Assembly: GCA_947184155.2 (NCBI GenBank)
Contig: CAMXCT020001025.1
Location: forward strand, 1 to 64,000
Source of the DNA: Cladocopium goreaui
Lineage: Eukaryota > Sar > Dinophyceae > Suessiales > Symbiodiniaceae
Direction: 5' to 3'
Length of the DNA: 64,000 nt
Position numbers and translations under genes: made by a program. The notes below the pieces were generated by a model. That model saw nothing but the letters and a program-made list of their open reading frames with translations, had not been told where the DNA came from and searched no databases. Shown here piece after piece: positions 46,067 to 58,656 of the stretch. How positions within the stretch are numbered: position 1 is the first letter of the stretch; each line of letters opens with the position of its first letter.

Positions 46067-46810
46067 TCAATAGCTTCTTCTCGGCGTTCCAGCTTGCCGT
46101 TTACCACCTTTCTCTTTCACAACGCCGTCCTTGACAGAAAACTGCTTCCCACAGACCCTTCGATGGTCTATTTGCCCTGTCTTGACATCACTGGCCACAT
46201 TCCCTTTGCAAGCGGGGCAAATGTAAACATACGCTTTTTCCTGCACAACGCCGTCCTTGACTGAAAATTGATTCCCACAGACCGTTCAGTGGTTTATTTT
46301 CCCTGTCTTGACGTCACTGGCCGCATTCCCTTTGCAAGCGGTGCAAATGTAAACATACGCTTTTTCCTGCACAACGCCGTCCTTGACTGAAAACTGGTTC
46401 CCACAGACCGTTCGATGGTCTATTTTCCCTGTCTTGACGTCACTGGCCACATTCCCTTTGCAAGCGGGGCAAATGTAAACATACGCTTTTTCCTGCACAA
46501 CGCCGTCCTTGACTGAAAACTGGTTCCCACAGACCGTTCGATGGTCTATTTTCCCTGTCTTGACGTCACTGGCCACATTCCCTTTGCAAGCGGGGCAAAT
46601 GTAAGCATACGCTTTTTCCTGCACAACGCCGTCCTTTACAGAAAACTGGTTCCCACAGACCGTTCGATGGTCTATTTTCCCTGTCTTGACGTCACTGGCC
46701 ACATTCCCTTTGCAAGCGGGGCAAATGTAAACATACACTTTTTCCTGCACAACGCCGTCCTTGACAGAAAACTGCTTCCCACAGACCGTTCGATGGTCTA
46801 TTTGCCCTGT
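46067..46810 (-). CDS. Exon of 42-residue CCHC-type zinc-binding-like repeats
   Basis: Minus strand. A 126-base unit is repeated about 5.6 times (same phase points at 46121, 46247, 46373, 46499, 46625, 46751). Each encodes 42 residues with YICPACKGNVASDVKTGKID then HRTVCG. The pattern C-x2-C-x14-H-x3-C looks like a small zinc-binding module. The acceptor is ACTCAAG at about 46811. The fifth unit in reading order has TGA instead of CGA (46286-46288), after which the frame continues intact for one more repeat to a TGA at 46067-46069. The protein may therefore end early, or the copy is recently damaged. Tandem identity between units is very high, so the array was recently homogenised. No upstream exon was found. 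Confidence 0.72.
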
Positions 46811-46839
46811 CTTGAGTGGCTATACTTCTTCCTCCACCC

Positions 46840-47790
46840 TTGAAAAGGGGTCGGCGGCACCAGGGCGTTAGCCCATTCTATAATGAGGATTGGAGCCAAG
46901 TTGGCGTACAAGTAGGTGAACTAGGAGTCTAGGGCCCACCACTTTTTGGAAATGGGGAGGTGAGCCACAAGAAGTTGATGCTTTTGGCAAGAAGAATGGT
47001 GATTTCAAATGCTTCCTTCAATTGGATACAAGCACCAAACATTGGTACCTTAAAGAAAAACATCTTGAGTTTAATCGACAAATATTCTAACCCGCCTTAT
47101 GCGTTGGTCAACCAACATGAGGATGTTGGCCAGCGAAGATAAAGCCGTGAGCAAACAGATATAGGGTGTGTTACCGATATATATAATATAATATACATGA
47201 TACATGTTTGGGACTGACTATTTTGGATTTCGCACGTTTGGGGAAAATAAGCAACGAATATGGTGATATGGACCGACAAAAAGCGTGGAACTCTGTTACA
47301 ACATGTGGTGGCATCATCAAATTGTCCAAATCCAACAAGACTTGGGCATTTAATCATTTCACCTGGCCAAATCACCAAATCCACCCTGATTCATGGACAT
47401 CTTCCGACCTGGAAATCACCGGCATCGCACAAGTGCGTCAGAGACTCGGCGCCTGTTCTCTCCGTGACCCGGTTCCTGGAAGGACCGTTCTGGCGGGAAA
47501 CCACCATAAAATACGCATGAAAATGCTATGAAATACTCATGATATGTGACCTTTCCTGTGGGATCATTCATGAGCTCTGGATTTTTTCAGAAAGTAAGGC
47601 GGCGATTTTCAGGTCGTGCATATAGGTCAACGAGATTTTTGCTTGCTGGGATGTTGTGGGTGATTTTTGCTGCATGGTTTCCACGTGTCCAACTTTTCTA
47701 TCCATTTTGTGTTGCGATATCATTGGTGGCCGGCCACCGGTTCACCAACCTTCCACAGAATAAGATTTGGATGTGTTTCAAGATGTTTCA
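46840..47790. other. Stretch without a supported gene
   Basis: Contains a plus-strand frame with some coding character (SSDLEITGIAQVRQRLGACS, about 47397-47456) but no supporting splice signals. The orientation is opposite to the neighbouring genes. Confidence 0.3.
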
Positions 47791-47799
47791 AGGTTTGGA

Positions 47800-49490
47800 G
47801 GCCGTCATGCAGCCGGCAGCACACCGACCCGGCCTGGTTCCCTTGCCGCTGTCCATCGCTCGCGCGCCACGCAGCAGCACCTCTCGAGCCGTTTTGAGGA
47901 GCCGCTGACCCAAGAGCCCTGCGAAGTTCCAGGCCCAAACGATGCCAAGAACGGCGTCCGCAAAGGCCACGGGGTCCTTGGGGCTGAGAAGGAGATGAGC
48001 CGTAAAAGGATGGATCTGATCAAGAAAGATGGGGACAACAACCATCTTCATTGTTTGGGGCTTTGAACACCGAAACATAACCGAATATTTGGCAAAATGG
48101 GCTGGTTTCACAAAATTCACGAAATATAGGAGTACGTCAAGCTCAGCGGTAGTGGGAGCGCTACGATCACCCTATATACTACAAGTACAGCATTTTCTCC
48201 ATACCATAACCAGAAATATCCCTCCAAGAATTTGAATTGTGTTGTATGATGTATAATAATATATCATACAACACATTCCCCACCAACCCAGTTTCACCCC
48301 CCACCATTCACTTCAAACACTCCTCTCCTGATGCGAGAGTTGGGATCTTCCCATCTCCACCACCGCAGCCCTCTGCACCTCTTGCGCCAGCTCCCAGCCA
48401 CCACCCGTGAGCCCCCAGGACATCAACGACAGGTCCTGCACCCCGCAGCTGCCAAGAGCCCCAGCAATTTCGCGCCGAAAGGTGCCGTGGCCCGCGGGCT
48501 CTACCCCCAGCATGGCGAAGGCCCAGCTCAGCAGCGCCAAGCGCTTGGGGGAGATGTTGGAGGAAGGAAGTCGTTGCGCCACATCCCGGAAGACCGACTG
48601 CACGAAGCTGCTGTCGTGGCAATGCAGCCTCCAAGGCTTCACTTAGAAGATCCCATGTGCAGCTGCTTGGTGATTTCAACCCATCGTGGGATCGTCCCTT
48701 TTTGACGGACGGAGGAGGGAAAAACAAAGTGCTAACCAGCTCTCATCTGACTGAATTCAAACCAAATGATTGGGTGATATACCTATCGTTTGTATGGTTA
48801 TTCCACACGTTGAATCCTTTCAGGGGGCGATATGTTGCCATATCATACTGTGGAATGGTATGAGCCCGCGTGTACATGTACATATGGCTTGCATATAATT
48901 ATATAAATTAATATTTATATAATTATATTCATATCTATATTTATATTTATATATACATAATACATGCATACATGCGCACATGCATATTTACATTACATAT
49001 TGTTATACATTGTACAGACAGATGTTCCATACACACACTCATGTGGATAGGATGGGATGGGATGGGATGGGATGGGGGTACCCCTGAAATCATCCATGTC
49101 CATAGGATTTTCTGTTAGCCATCCGTTTTGGGTGACCCTATGTCACTGGAATGATGCTTAGTAAGGGGTAACTATCCCAAAATAATTTCTCCTTATTTCA
49201 GGTCAGTGAAATCTTAACCCGGCATGATGTATGATATATATATATAATATTATCTATATATATATATACATATACATCTCTCTCTCTCTCTCTGTCTCTC
49301 TCTCTCTCTCTCATCTGGTCACTCCCTATCCCCCCATCCCGCCGTGCCATGCCCCGTGGCCTCGCCAAGGCCCACGGCAGCGACGAAACGTCCCGCGCGC
49401 CGCGCGGAATGCCCTCGGCCAGGCGCAGCAGCCGCCAGCCCTGCGACGTCTCGCCGGCGCTGGCGCAGGCGTCGATGGCGGCGTTCAGGC
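47800..49490 (-). CDS. Gene with WAF-type organellar RNA-binding helical repeats
   Basis: Minus-strand exons: about 49330-49490, 48335-48641 and about 47800-47983. The first reads NAAIDACASAGE then DVSSLPWALARPRG; the second FRDVAQRLPSSNISPKRLAL, then SWAFAMLGV and LSLMSWGL; the third PKDPVAFADAVLGIVWAWNF. The recurring hydrophobic WA(F/L) helix matches the helical repeats that accompany RAP-domain and FASTK-like organellar RNA-binding proteins in alveolates. The 48335 and 47983 exons join in phase through a GC donor (CTCTC|GCATCAG) and CTCAG|C. The first exon also has a PPR-like helix (NAAIDAC), so it may be the 3' part of the PPR gene upstream. A RAP domain itself is not visible. Confidence 0.6.
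49020..49080. repeat. GGATGGGAT pentamer tandem
   Basis: GATGG repeated several times (49047-49075), followed by GGGGTACCCC. Confidence 0.7.
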
Positions 49491-50496
49491 CTTGACCACC
49501 ACGGAGGTGGCCAAAATGGTGGAAAACTGGTGGAAAACTGGTGGAAAATGATGGGAAAATGTTGGGAAAAACGATGGAAAAACGATGGGAACGTGAAAAT
49601 TGGGACAGAAGTGAGGAAAATGATCGGAAAATTGGACAAATTTTGGTACGTAAGAGCCGTGGAAAAAACCGAATGTGAGATCATGTCTGAAGAAATTAAC
49701 ATCCGTGAAGTTAGGAACGGATGGAAGTGGTTCGTCGGAGGGTTGTGACCCTGTATCTGTAGAACTGGAGGGCATCGGGTCATCTGGATATAACCGGATA
49801 TAACCCAGCTGCAAACCGTTTACAAAGGTCGCAGCTCCAAATGTGTAGGAGAAGTGGTGGGTAGCGATGGTGAAGATGATCAGGAAGTCCAGTGGAGGAA
49901 TCTCCCTCTAACCACTAGGTTCCACAAATTCTCAAAGTTTACTTTCTACTGGATGAAATCCAACTGGACTTCTCGATGGATCCAATGGCAGCAAAGGAGC
50001 ACACGTCATCAGGCGTCACCTGGCAGTCAAACATTCGGCCCAGGTTTACTACTGATTTTCGGCTTGGCATATGAGGGGTTGGTCCCTTAGATCCATGTTT
50101 GATGGTCAGATCCACGTGTTTTTCATTCGAGTCCCAATCTTGCAGTTCAAATCCCCGTTTTGCTGCTCAAATCCTTATTTTTTACCATTTAAAGTTGTCG
50201 AAACCATCCAACTTCGGTGGGCAAGACTTGGAAGATCAAAAGTTCCACTTGGCATCTGGAAAGCCTGGTGAATGAGCGTGTAAGTGGGGTGATCTTCCAA
50301 GTAATCCAGCAAGAATGTGGGATTCGCCACCCAAAGTCGGGGTATACGATGTACAGCATATGACCGACCCAAAAACCTAAGGTGAAACCAGTGAAATCAT
50401 CTCCAGAAAAAAGGAGAACAACCAGTTCTGCTGAAAATCCACATTGATTCAGAGTTTTGCCGCATTTTGCCCCCATGGGCCCATCCGCAGCCCCAC

Positions 50497-51420
50497 CTGT
50501 CTTCTGGTCATCTGCGGCAAAAAATCCACCGCAGAACGCCACTGGCTGCTCTTCTCACAGGCTGCGATGGCAGCAGTGAAACTGATGACCTGTGGAGCTG
50601 TGGCAGCCCATGATAAACAGTAACGTTTGTTATGCATCTATGTGCATGTATAAATATATGTATATATATATATATTTATTTATTTGTTTATTTATTTATC
50701 TATTTATTTATTCATATTTATTTATTTATTTATTTACTTATTCATAATATTCATTCATTTATTTATATCTATATACATATGCGCATATCTATATATATAT
50801 ACGTATATGAGCTCAAACACTCTCCAGTCTCATCAAACATAGCTGGCTGGGATATGCCCGAACTTAATGGGCATTTAAATGGGAAATCATCTGCCAAGTT
50901 CTGCACCACTCACCACAGCAATGGGTGCCTACCAGCCTGAACCAGTTTCTTTGACCAGATTTCACTCTCACATAACCCATTGTTTACGATATACATATAC
51001 TTGAGAGGGGGAACACGAAAGGTAGGTAAGCAAGAAAGGAACCGAAGAAAAAATGAAGGGGAGAGGGCAGGGAAAAAAACATAAAGTGGAGTCTGGTAAA
51101 AGCGACGCGGCCATTTTCTTTCCAAAAATATGAAGGGGAGTCTGGTAAAAGCGACTGAAAGGCTTCGGCGATGTGGTTGGGGTTAGTGGTGGTTGTGGTG
51201 TTGGTGGTGTTGGTGGTGCTGGTGGTGTTGGTGTTGTTGGTGTTGTTGGTATTGGTGTTGTTGGTGTTGTTGGTGGTGGTAGTGTTTCTGGTGTTGTTAG
51301 TGTTGTTAGTGTGGTTGGGTTTGTTGGTGGTGTTGGTGTTGTTGGTCGTGTTGTTGGTGTTGGTATTGTTTGTGTTCGTGTTGTTGTTGCTGCTGCTGTT
51401 GTTGCTGCTGCTAATGGTGC

Positions 51421-51489
<69 letters not shown>

Positions 51490-51530
51490 GTGTTGTTGTG
51501 TGTTGTTGTGTGTTGTTGTGTGTTGTTGTG

Positions 51531-51582
<52 letters not shown>

Positions 51583-54500
51583 GCTGTTGTTGTTGTTGTT
51601 ATTGTTGTCATTCGTTGTTGTTGTAGTTGTTGTGGTTGTTGTGGTTGTTGTGGTTGTTGTGGTTGTTGTGGTTGTTGTGTGTTGTTGTGTGTTGTTGTGT
51701 GTTGTGGTGTGTTGTTGTGTGTTGTTGTGTGTTGTTGTGTGTTGTTGTGTGTTGTTGTGTGTTGTTGTGTGTTGTTGTGTGTTGTTGTGTGTTGTTGTGT
51801 GTTGTTGTGTGTTGTTGTGTGTTGTTGTGTGTTGTTGTGTGGTGTTGTGTGTTGTTGTGTGGTGTTGTGTGTTGTTGTGTGTTGTTGTGTGTTGTTGTGT
51901 GTTGTTGTGTGTTGTTGTGTGTTGTTGTGTGTTGTTGTGTGTTGTTGTGTGTTGTTGTGTGTTGTTGTGTGTTGTTGTGTGTTGTTGTGTGTTGTTGTGT
52001 GTTGTTGTGTTGTTGTTGTGTTGTTGTGTTGTTGTGTGTTGTTGTGTGTTGTTGTGTGTTGTTGTGTGTTGTTGTGTGTTGTTGTGTGTTGTTGTGTGTT
52101 GTTGTGTGTTGTTGTGGTTGTGTGTTGTTGTGTGTTGTTGTGTGTTGTTGTGTGTTGTTGTGTGTTGTTGTGTGTTGTTGTGTGTTGTTGTGTGTTGTTG
52201 TGTGTTGTTGTGTGTTGTTGTGTGTTGGTGTGTGTTGTTGTGTGTTGTTGTGTGTTGTTGTGTGTTGTTGTGTGTTGTGGTGTGTTGTGGTGTGTTGTGG
52301 TGTGTTGTGGTGTGTGTGTTGTGTGTGTTGTATGTGTTTTGTGTGTTTTGTGTGTTGTGTGATGTGCGTTGTGCGTTGTGCGTTGTGCGTTGTGCGTTGT
52401 GCTTTGTGCGTTGTGCGTTGTGCGTTGTGTGTTGGTGTTGTTGTTGTTGTTGTTGTCGTCGTTGTTGTTGTTGCTGTTGCTGTTGGTGTTGTTCTTGTTG
52501 GTGTTGGTGTTACCCCTGCAGCGTTTTTGCTCGGTTCCGTAGTGGCCGAAAATCGTCAAATCGGTGGTGTTTTCGCGTGTTTTTGCATCGCTCGGAGCAA
52601 AAAACACCGTAAATACCAATGTTTTTGGCGGGTCGGAAGCCCAAAACCACGGTATTTACGATGTTTTTTGCCTCTGGTAGTAAAAAGCACGGTATTTACA
52701 GTGTTTATTGGCCAGCACCTAGCAAAAACACTGGTATTTACGGAGGTTTCACCATGTAGCAAAATGTGGTTTCTTGATCCGAAAAGAACAAAAATACTGT
52801 AAATTACAATGTTTTGAGTCTGCTCTTAGGGTGCGTGGGAGGTGTGGAGGGGGGGGGTACTAAAATGACTAGCAATCTCCTGAAGAATCAGGTAACGGGG
52901 CTGGCCGCCCTCCCCTTTACTTCGTAAAGTAAAACTCAAGGTAGCCCCTCTGGAGCTACCTTTCGTGATATATATATATATATGTATATACCGTACAAAT
53001 CCAATGTTTATGATTGTTTATGTCATTGTCGTTGAAGGCCCATCCCTAAAACTAAAGCTACAATTTCACATATCTTCACAATCCCAAACGAAATCAATGC
53101 TTTTGGATGCCAGCTACCACGCCAGGCCACATCCCAGTGCGCCCGCTGATCGTCGATATCGAAACGCGTCAAGATGTGCAGCGCCAGGTCCCAGCGGTGC
53201 GCGCGGTCACAGCAGTCCAGAAAGCTGTTGCACATCACCAAGTCGTGCTGCAAACGCTGCAAGGACACACCTCAAAGAGCTTGGGATTTCACCAAGGTCT
53301 GGGGATTTCAATGGGGATATGATGGTGTTTAACTTGGAAATTGTGGATAATTGGGATCTAAAAAATCTGTGAGGAGACACACTTGAAATCTCTGTTATCC
53401 CATTCTGTGGTCCCGAAAAAAGTGTTTTGATCCCCTACTAAACCATGGTTTCTGGGATATGTTTAATATTGGGGAGAAGGGATTACTGTCCATGTCTATG
53501 TGGGAATAGTGGGGTGTCGATAGATCTATCTATCCATCGCCCATCCATCCATGCAATGTGTTTGCCTACTTTTTCGGATATATGCATGCGTCGTTAACCC
53601 AAATAAACAGCAACCCCGGAGTAGAGAGAACATCCCGAAACACAAGGCATTACAATGGTACGAGGTATCTAGACTCAGTTGATGGTTTTGGACGTCGAAG
53701 GTATGGGACGTTCAGCTTAATCCCTCTGTGCTGCGTTCCGCCTACCTAGATGGTGTGACAGGCAGTCTGCTTTTGTCATCTAAAAACACGCTTCTGACAT
53801 ACGTGCCGCTCAAACTGATTGAGAATACGAGAGTCCACCTAACCCGTGGCCAAGAATCATTTCAAAATGTCACCCCAAAAAAAAACAATGATTTTCCAGC
53901 TATAAACCTTCATGTGCAGGAAAAAAATCACCCATTTGGTTCGATGATTTTCCCATTACAGCCCATTCTTCATGTGGATTTCCTCATTAACACCGTGTTT
54001 GATGATACTTGAGGGTATATGTGGTCATCTGATGTTCCCAAATTTTCCCAATAAACCCTGTATTTAGAAAATTTCCCTGCCACGTTTGATCACGTCCATT
54101 TTGGGTTTCAGCCAGGTGTCGCTGCATCAACTCCTGCGCACTCTCCCAGCTGCTCCCACAGCAGCCAAGGGCAGTGCCGAAGGTCACGTGGTTCGGACGT
54201 ATCTGGGCCAAGGCACCCATGGAACCCGCCTGGGTTTCACATTCATCCGCCCTAAATGTGGTGCTTCATAGGTTTTTTTGATCACGACATCTTAAAATCA
54301 GTTTCGCAATGTTCAGCATCATTCTTGGGCGGCTTCTCTCAAGAAATAATTGTCAAATATTGTCAATCTGCCCCCCCAACCCAAAAAAACAGGACTGCCT
54401 TGGTGCTGCCAGTGCTTCTCAGGAATTCGTTGGCTTCGCGCCAGGCAGATCCACCTGATGGCAACGCTGAGAAGGGCAGGGATAGGTTCCCTGGTGTTGG

Positions 54501-57500
54501 AATGGATGTCAACTGGCCAACAACTCTGCGCCATGATTGTTGGCTTTGGTTGTAGTGTCGTTGATGTTAGTACTAGCAATGTGTCATTATTCGGTTCTTC
54601 ATCTATACCCTTGGAAGCACCCATGAGACCATCAAGTCACCACCGGTGGACCCTCCCCAGCCCAAGCTGAACCATGTCACCACGTTCCGTGAGGACCCCG
54701 AGAGCTGTGGTGCAACTGAAGACGTCAGCTTCCAGCTGGATGATGGCCTTGGGCTTCCATGGGATCCCTTCGACTTCATTAAGCCATCCATTTGTCAATG
54801 GCCATTTCAGGTACTGATTGGAGGTGCCTACCATAAATAAGGCCTAAGGGCTAAATTTCAGGCAATATCCCCAGAAAATATAACTATATGCTAGAGTACC
54901 TCCATTTTGGGTCCTGAAATCAATGAATTTGGAGGTGGTAATTTTGACCCATAACCTGATGATCAGTCTTGTGATGATGGCAATGGCCCTTCTGCCACCA
55001 TCTTGACTATTTATAAATGCACCCGTCTCTGGTCGCCCTCTTGCATCCTTATTATCTTATTTTTATTTGATTCCAACAAATGCTAAGAAAAAATGTGAAG
55101 TGTCTTGAATTCTGTCCAGTAACCATGTTCCGCAGCAAGGCCAGCGTCAGCGCCCACTGGCCAGTTCGTGCGCAGGCATTGATCACAGTGTTCATGGCCA
55201 CCGTGTCCGGAGGTAACCTCCTGCCATGCCATGCTGCGAAAAATGCGAGGTTGAAAGGCCCGTGTTGGCCCATATGATGTCGAAATGCAACGACAATTTA
55301 TGAGTCTATGAGATTACTATTGGTTGCTTATGATTTATGATTATATAGCCATGACGATTTAATGATTACTAGTGATTGCTCATGATTCTCCAGGTATTGT
55401 TCATGTGGCCATTTCTGGTGATTTCTTTATGATTTGTGGTGTTTTTTTCTGGTGATGATCACCAGGGTGCCGCCAAGTTCAGAAGGTCCAAACCCACGTC
55501 AGATTCTGAAAACAACTCCAGCGGCAAAGCCCCCGACCTGACAAAGCATGACAAATCCATAACTAGTATGTTTAGCATGTATATATATATATATATGTGT
55601 GTGTGTGCGTGTGTGTAATCTAAATAGATATACAACTATATATATATATATAATCTAAATAGATATACAACATATATATATATATATGTGTGTGTATAAT
55701 ACAGTATTATGTTATGTTTATCTATTTATTATACCATCTCAACGTCTGGCCGGCGCGGTCCTGGCCAGATGTGTGGCACGCTGCCATTGCGACTTGATGC
55801 TGTGCAGCTCGGAGTTATAGCTGCTCCGATCCGCTGAGATCCTCCAAGTTCCGGGGAAGTCATGGAAAAGCCATGAGAAAAACCTGGTTTAATGATGTCT
55901 AATGGTTTATGATTGGTTTATTACCCTCTGGTAAACTAACATAGCTATTGAAAATGGCCAGTTTTAGAGCTTATCTACTTATATAAAAGGGCGATTTTCC
56001 GTAGCTATGTTAGTTTACCGAAGCGTAATGGTTTATTATTGGCTTTACCACATTAGAACGGAGGCAAGAAGTTCAGTGGTGGAGTTGTACCTCATATGTT
56101 TCCGAAGTTTGGGAGACATGGAGAAAGGATTCTTGAAAGGTCCAGGAAACATCTGAAGCTCAAATGACTTGACTACACAAGTCCTTCCCCAGAAGCAACT
56201 TTCCAGAAATGGTTGGTCAATCCAAAAAAAAACACGCTAAGTCTCCACAAAAGGCTTCCATGATTCCACCTCGAGGAAAAAAAGTAACAAAACCACTGTG
56301 TTAAGCCGTTATGGTGCATTGTGGGGTCCAAGGTGTCCTTGTTTGTCTGTCTGTTTGGAGTGCTTCCCTCTGGATCTACACTGACTCCTAGTAGGTCCTA
56401 GCAATCATGGAGAATTTCCCCGTCAGGACTTCGCTGTCGGGATTTCCCCGCCATGTTTCACGACACCGGAGGCTATCCCCATGAATATCCCCATGATATT
56501 CTAGTTATGGTTGATTTAAAATCCCAATTATCCATCATGATTCCAGTATTTCGGGGTATTGTTGGTGAACCATCTCTCTACATATATATATATATATATA
56601 TCCAGAATATCGTAATATCCAAGTGCGTCCCATTAAATCACCATCAAATCACCATGTTTATTGGTTAAATCCCATTAAATCACCATCTTTGTTGCTTAAA
56701 TCACCATTAGATCACCATTTTGCTTGGTTAAATCCAATGAAATCACCATAAAAATCATCATCCAATCATCCAATCAGGTCCCTACCTCTGCCACATCATC
56801 CACTGGAGCAGCTGCAGTGCGTCTCGCCAGCGTCCGGGTCCGGCCGCACGGATGGCGGCGCTGCATCCCATCGTGCCCTCGGTTAACCATCAAATGGGAT
56901 TTCAATACTCATGCTATGATGGAATACCATGAACATGTTAATATGATTGTTGTTGAGGGTATATAAAATAGTTATAGCGGTTAATCTAGTGGCTATTGAT
57001 AGTTAAGATGATTTAATGTGAGGGATGTGCTTTCCGCTCCCCAAGTTGCCCCCGCAGCAGCGCCAGATGGAAACCAAAGCTGGACGATCTACGTGTTAAA
57101 CGGTTAAAATTTGGGTTTGTCTGAAAATAGGGTATATTACCAATTATAGCCATTTAGTAGGGATAATGATCATTAACCATTGGGTTTAGGGGTACACTAT
57201 TTTCAGACACACCCATTTTGAGTTACATATGCATGTGGAGTTTCAATGTTTCTAACCTCAGGTTGGCGTTTTCCATAGAAGGTGCTCCGCCGTTGGTTTT
57301 TGATTTGAACATGTCCGTGCTAAGAAAGCTCAATTTGACACCCAAGCGCCCTACTGGGCCAGACCACGCGTGTGCTTGCAGCCTTTGATGGCTTTGCGCC
57401 AGTCTGGCTGGCATAATTGTAAATAATGGTTAATATCATGGTGGTTAATGGTTACTTATGGTTAATATAGTGGTTAATAATGGTTATTAAATAGTTGTTA

Positions 57501-58622
57501 TTAATTTATAGTTATTAATTATATAATTCATGAAAACGATGATGAATGGCTAAAATATCAAAACCATTTGAATGCCAGGGCGAGGTTGCAGGAAATGGCA
57601 GGAAACACGAAGCTCATGGAAACCCCTTTGTATGCCAAAACCCACAGATCATCCTTGTTGAGGGATACTTTAGAGGAAGCCATGATTTCCTGCAATTTTT
57701 GTTCCAATCAAAAGGTGCTGTCGTTACAAAAAGAGATGAACAGTGCGCATTGAAGTAGTCCCTGCAGTCATTCAAAATCCCCAATCAACACCCCGGCCCT
57801 CGATAGATCCACCACATTCCATCATCAGGGTTTCAATGGTGTTCTTTTCTTGGGAGAATGGATTAGTCAACAAGCCGAGATGATCACCAACAACAATGGT
57901 CAAGAATTCTCCTATAAATATCTCACCTGGAAATTTGCGTGTTCGAAGATTGCTGCTTCGAGGGCGCTTTTTGACTCCAGGGCCGTTGCATCAGCACTCC
58001 TCCTAGTCCATCCTTCCCACCCCAAAACGGAGAACTTGGCAGCTATCTGATATTACGACTACTATGTCTTACTGACAATTCAATGCTATTCACATGCATA
58101 GGCCATATCTCTTCTCTATCTCGGGGAGTTGGCGTAGCCACCAGATGGGGATGTGCAAACCCCAGTCACTTGATCAATGGGATGTGTCGAGAGGCTGTGT
58201 GGAGCGCCACTCTGCGGGATTCCAGCCTTTTGGGCCAAGGCAATTTTGGATGGAACAATGGTTGCGCAGAAACGAGATTAGATAGGTTATCCTGGAGTAA
58301 ATTGACATATGGAAAATCCAGCACCACTGTAGATCATGTCCTAAACCCATGGATTTCCATCGTTTTTTCCATCGTTTTTGGTATCCCTAAGTGGGGTTAT
58401 CAGCTAGTCAGCTAGTCCAGTTTGTTCACCCCTGGGAGCTGGGAGCTCAATCTGCAGCTGGGGCACAACATGTGAAAGGTCATCTTCCAAAGGCTCCTCG
58501 GATGCGAAGCCCTTCCATTGGAAACCGCTCAAGTCTGCTGATGGATTATGGCTGTGAAAAATATAGAGATTATTTGCAGTGTATATATCTGTGTGTGTGT
58601 GCTCATTAACATACACACACAC

Positions 58623-58656
<34 letters not shown>

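Noticed and set aside
51173-52802. Very long open frames (290-480 codons) of Val/Cys/Leu or Gln/Thr/His
   Set aside because: They are produced entirely by the GT-only tandem repeat, which lacks stop codons in several frames on both strands. No coding signal outside the repeat supports them.
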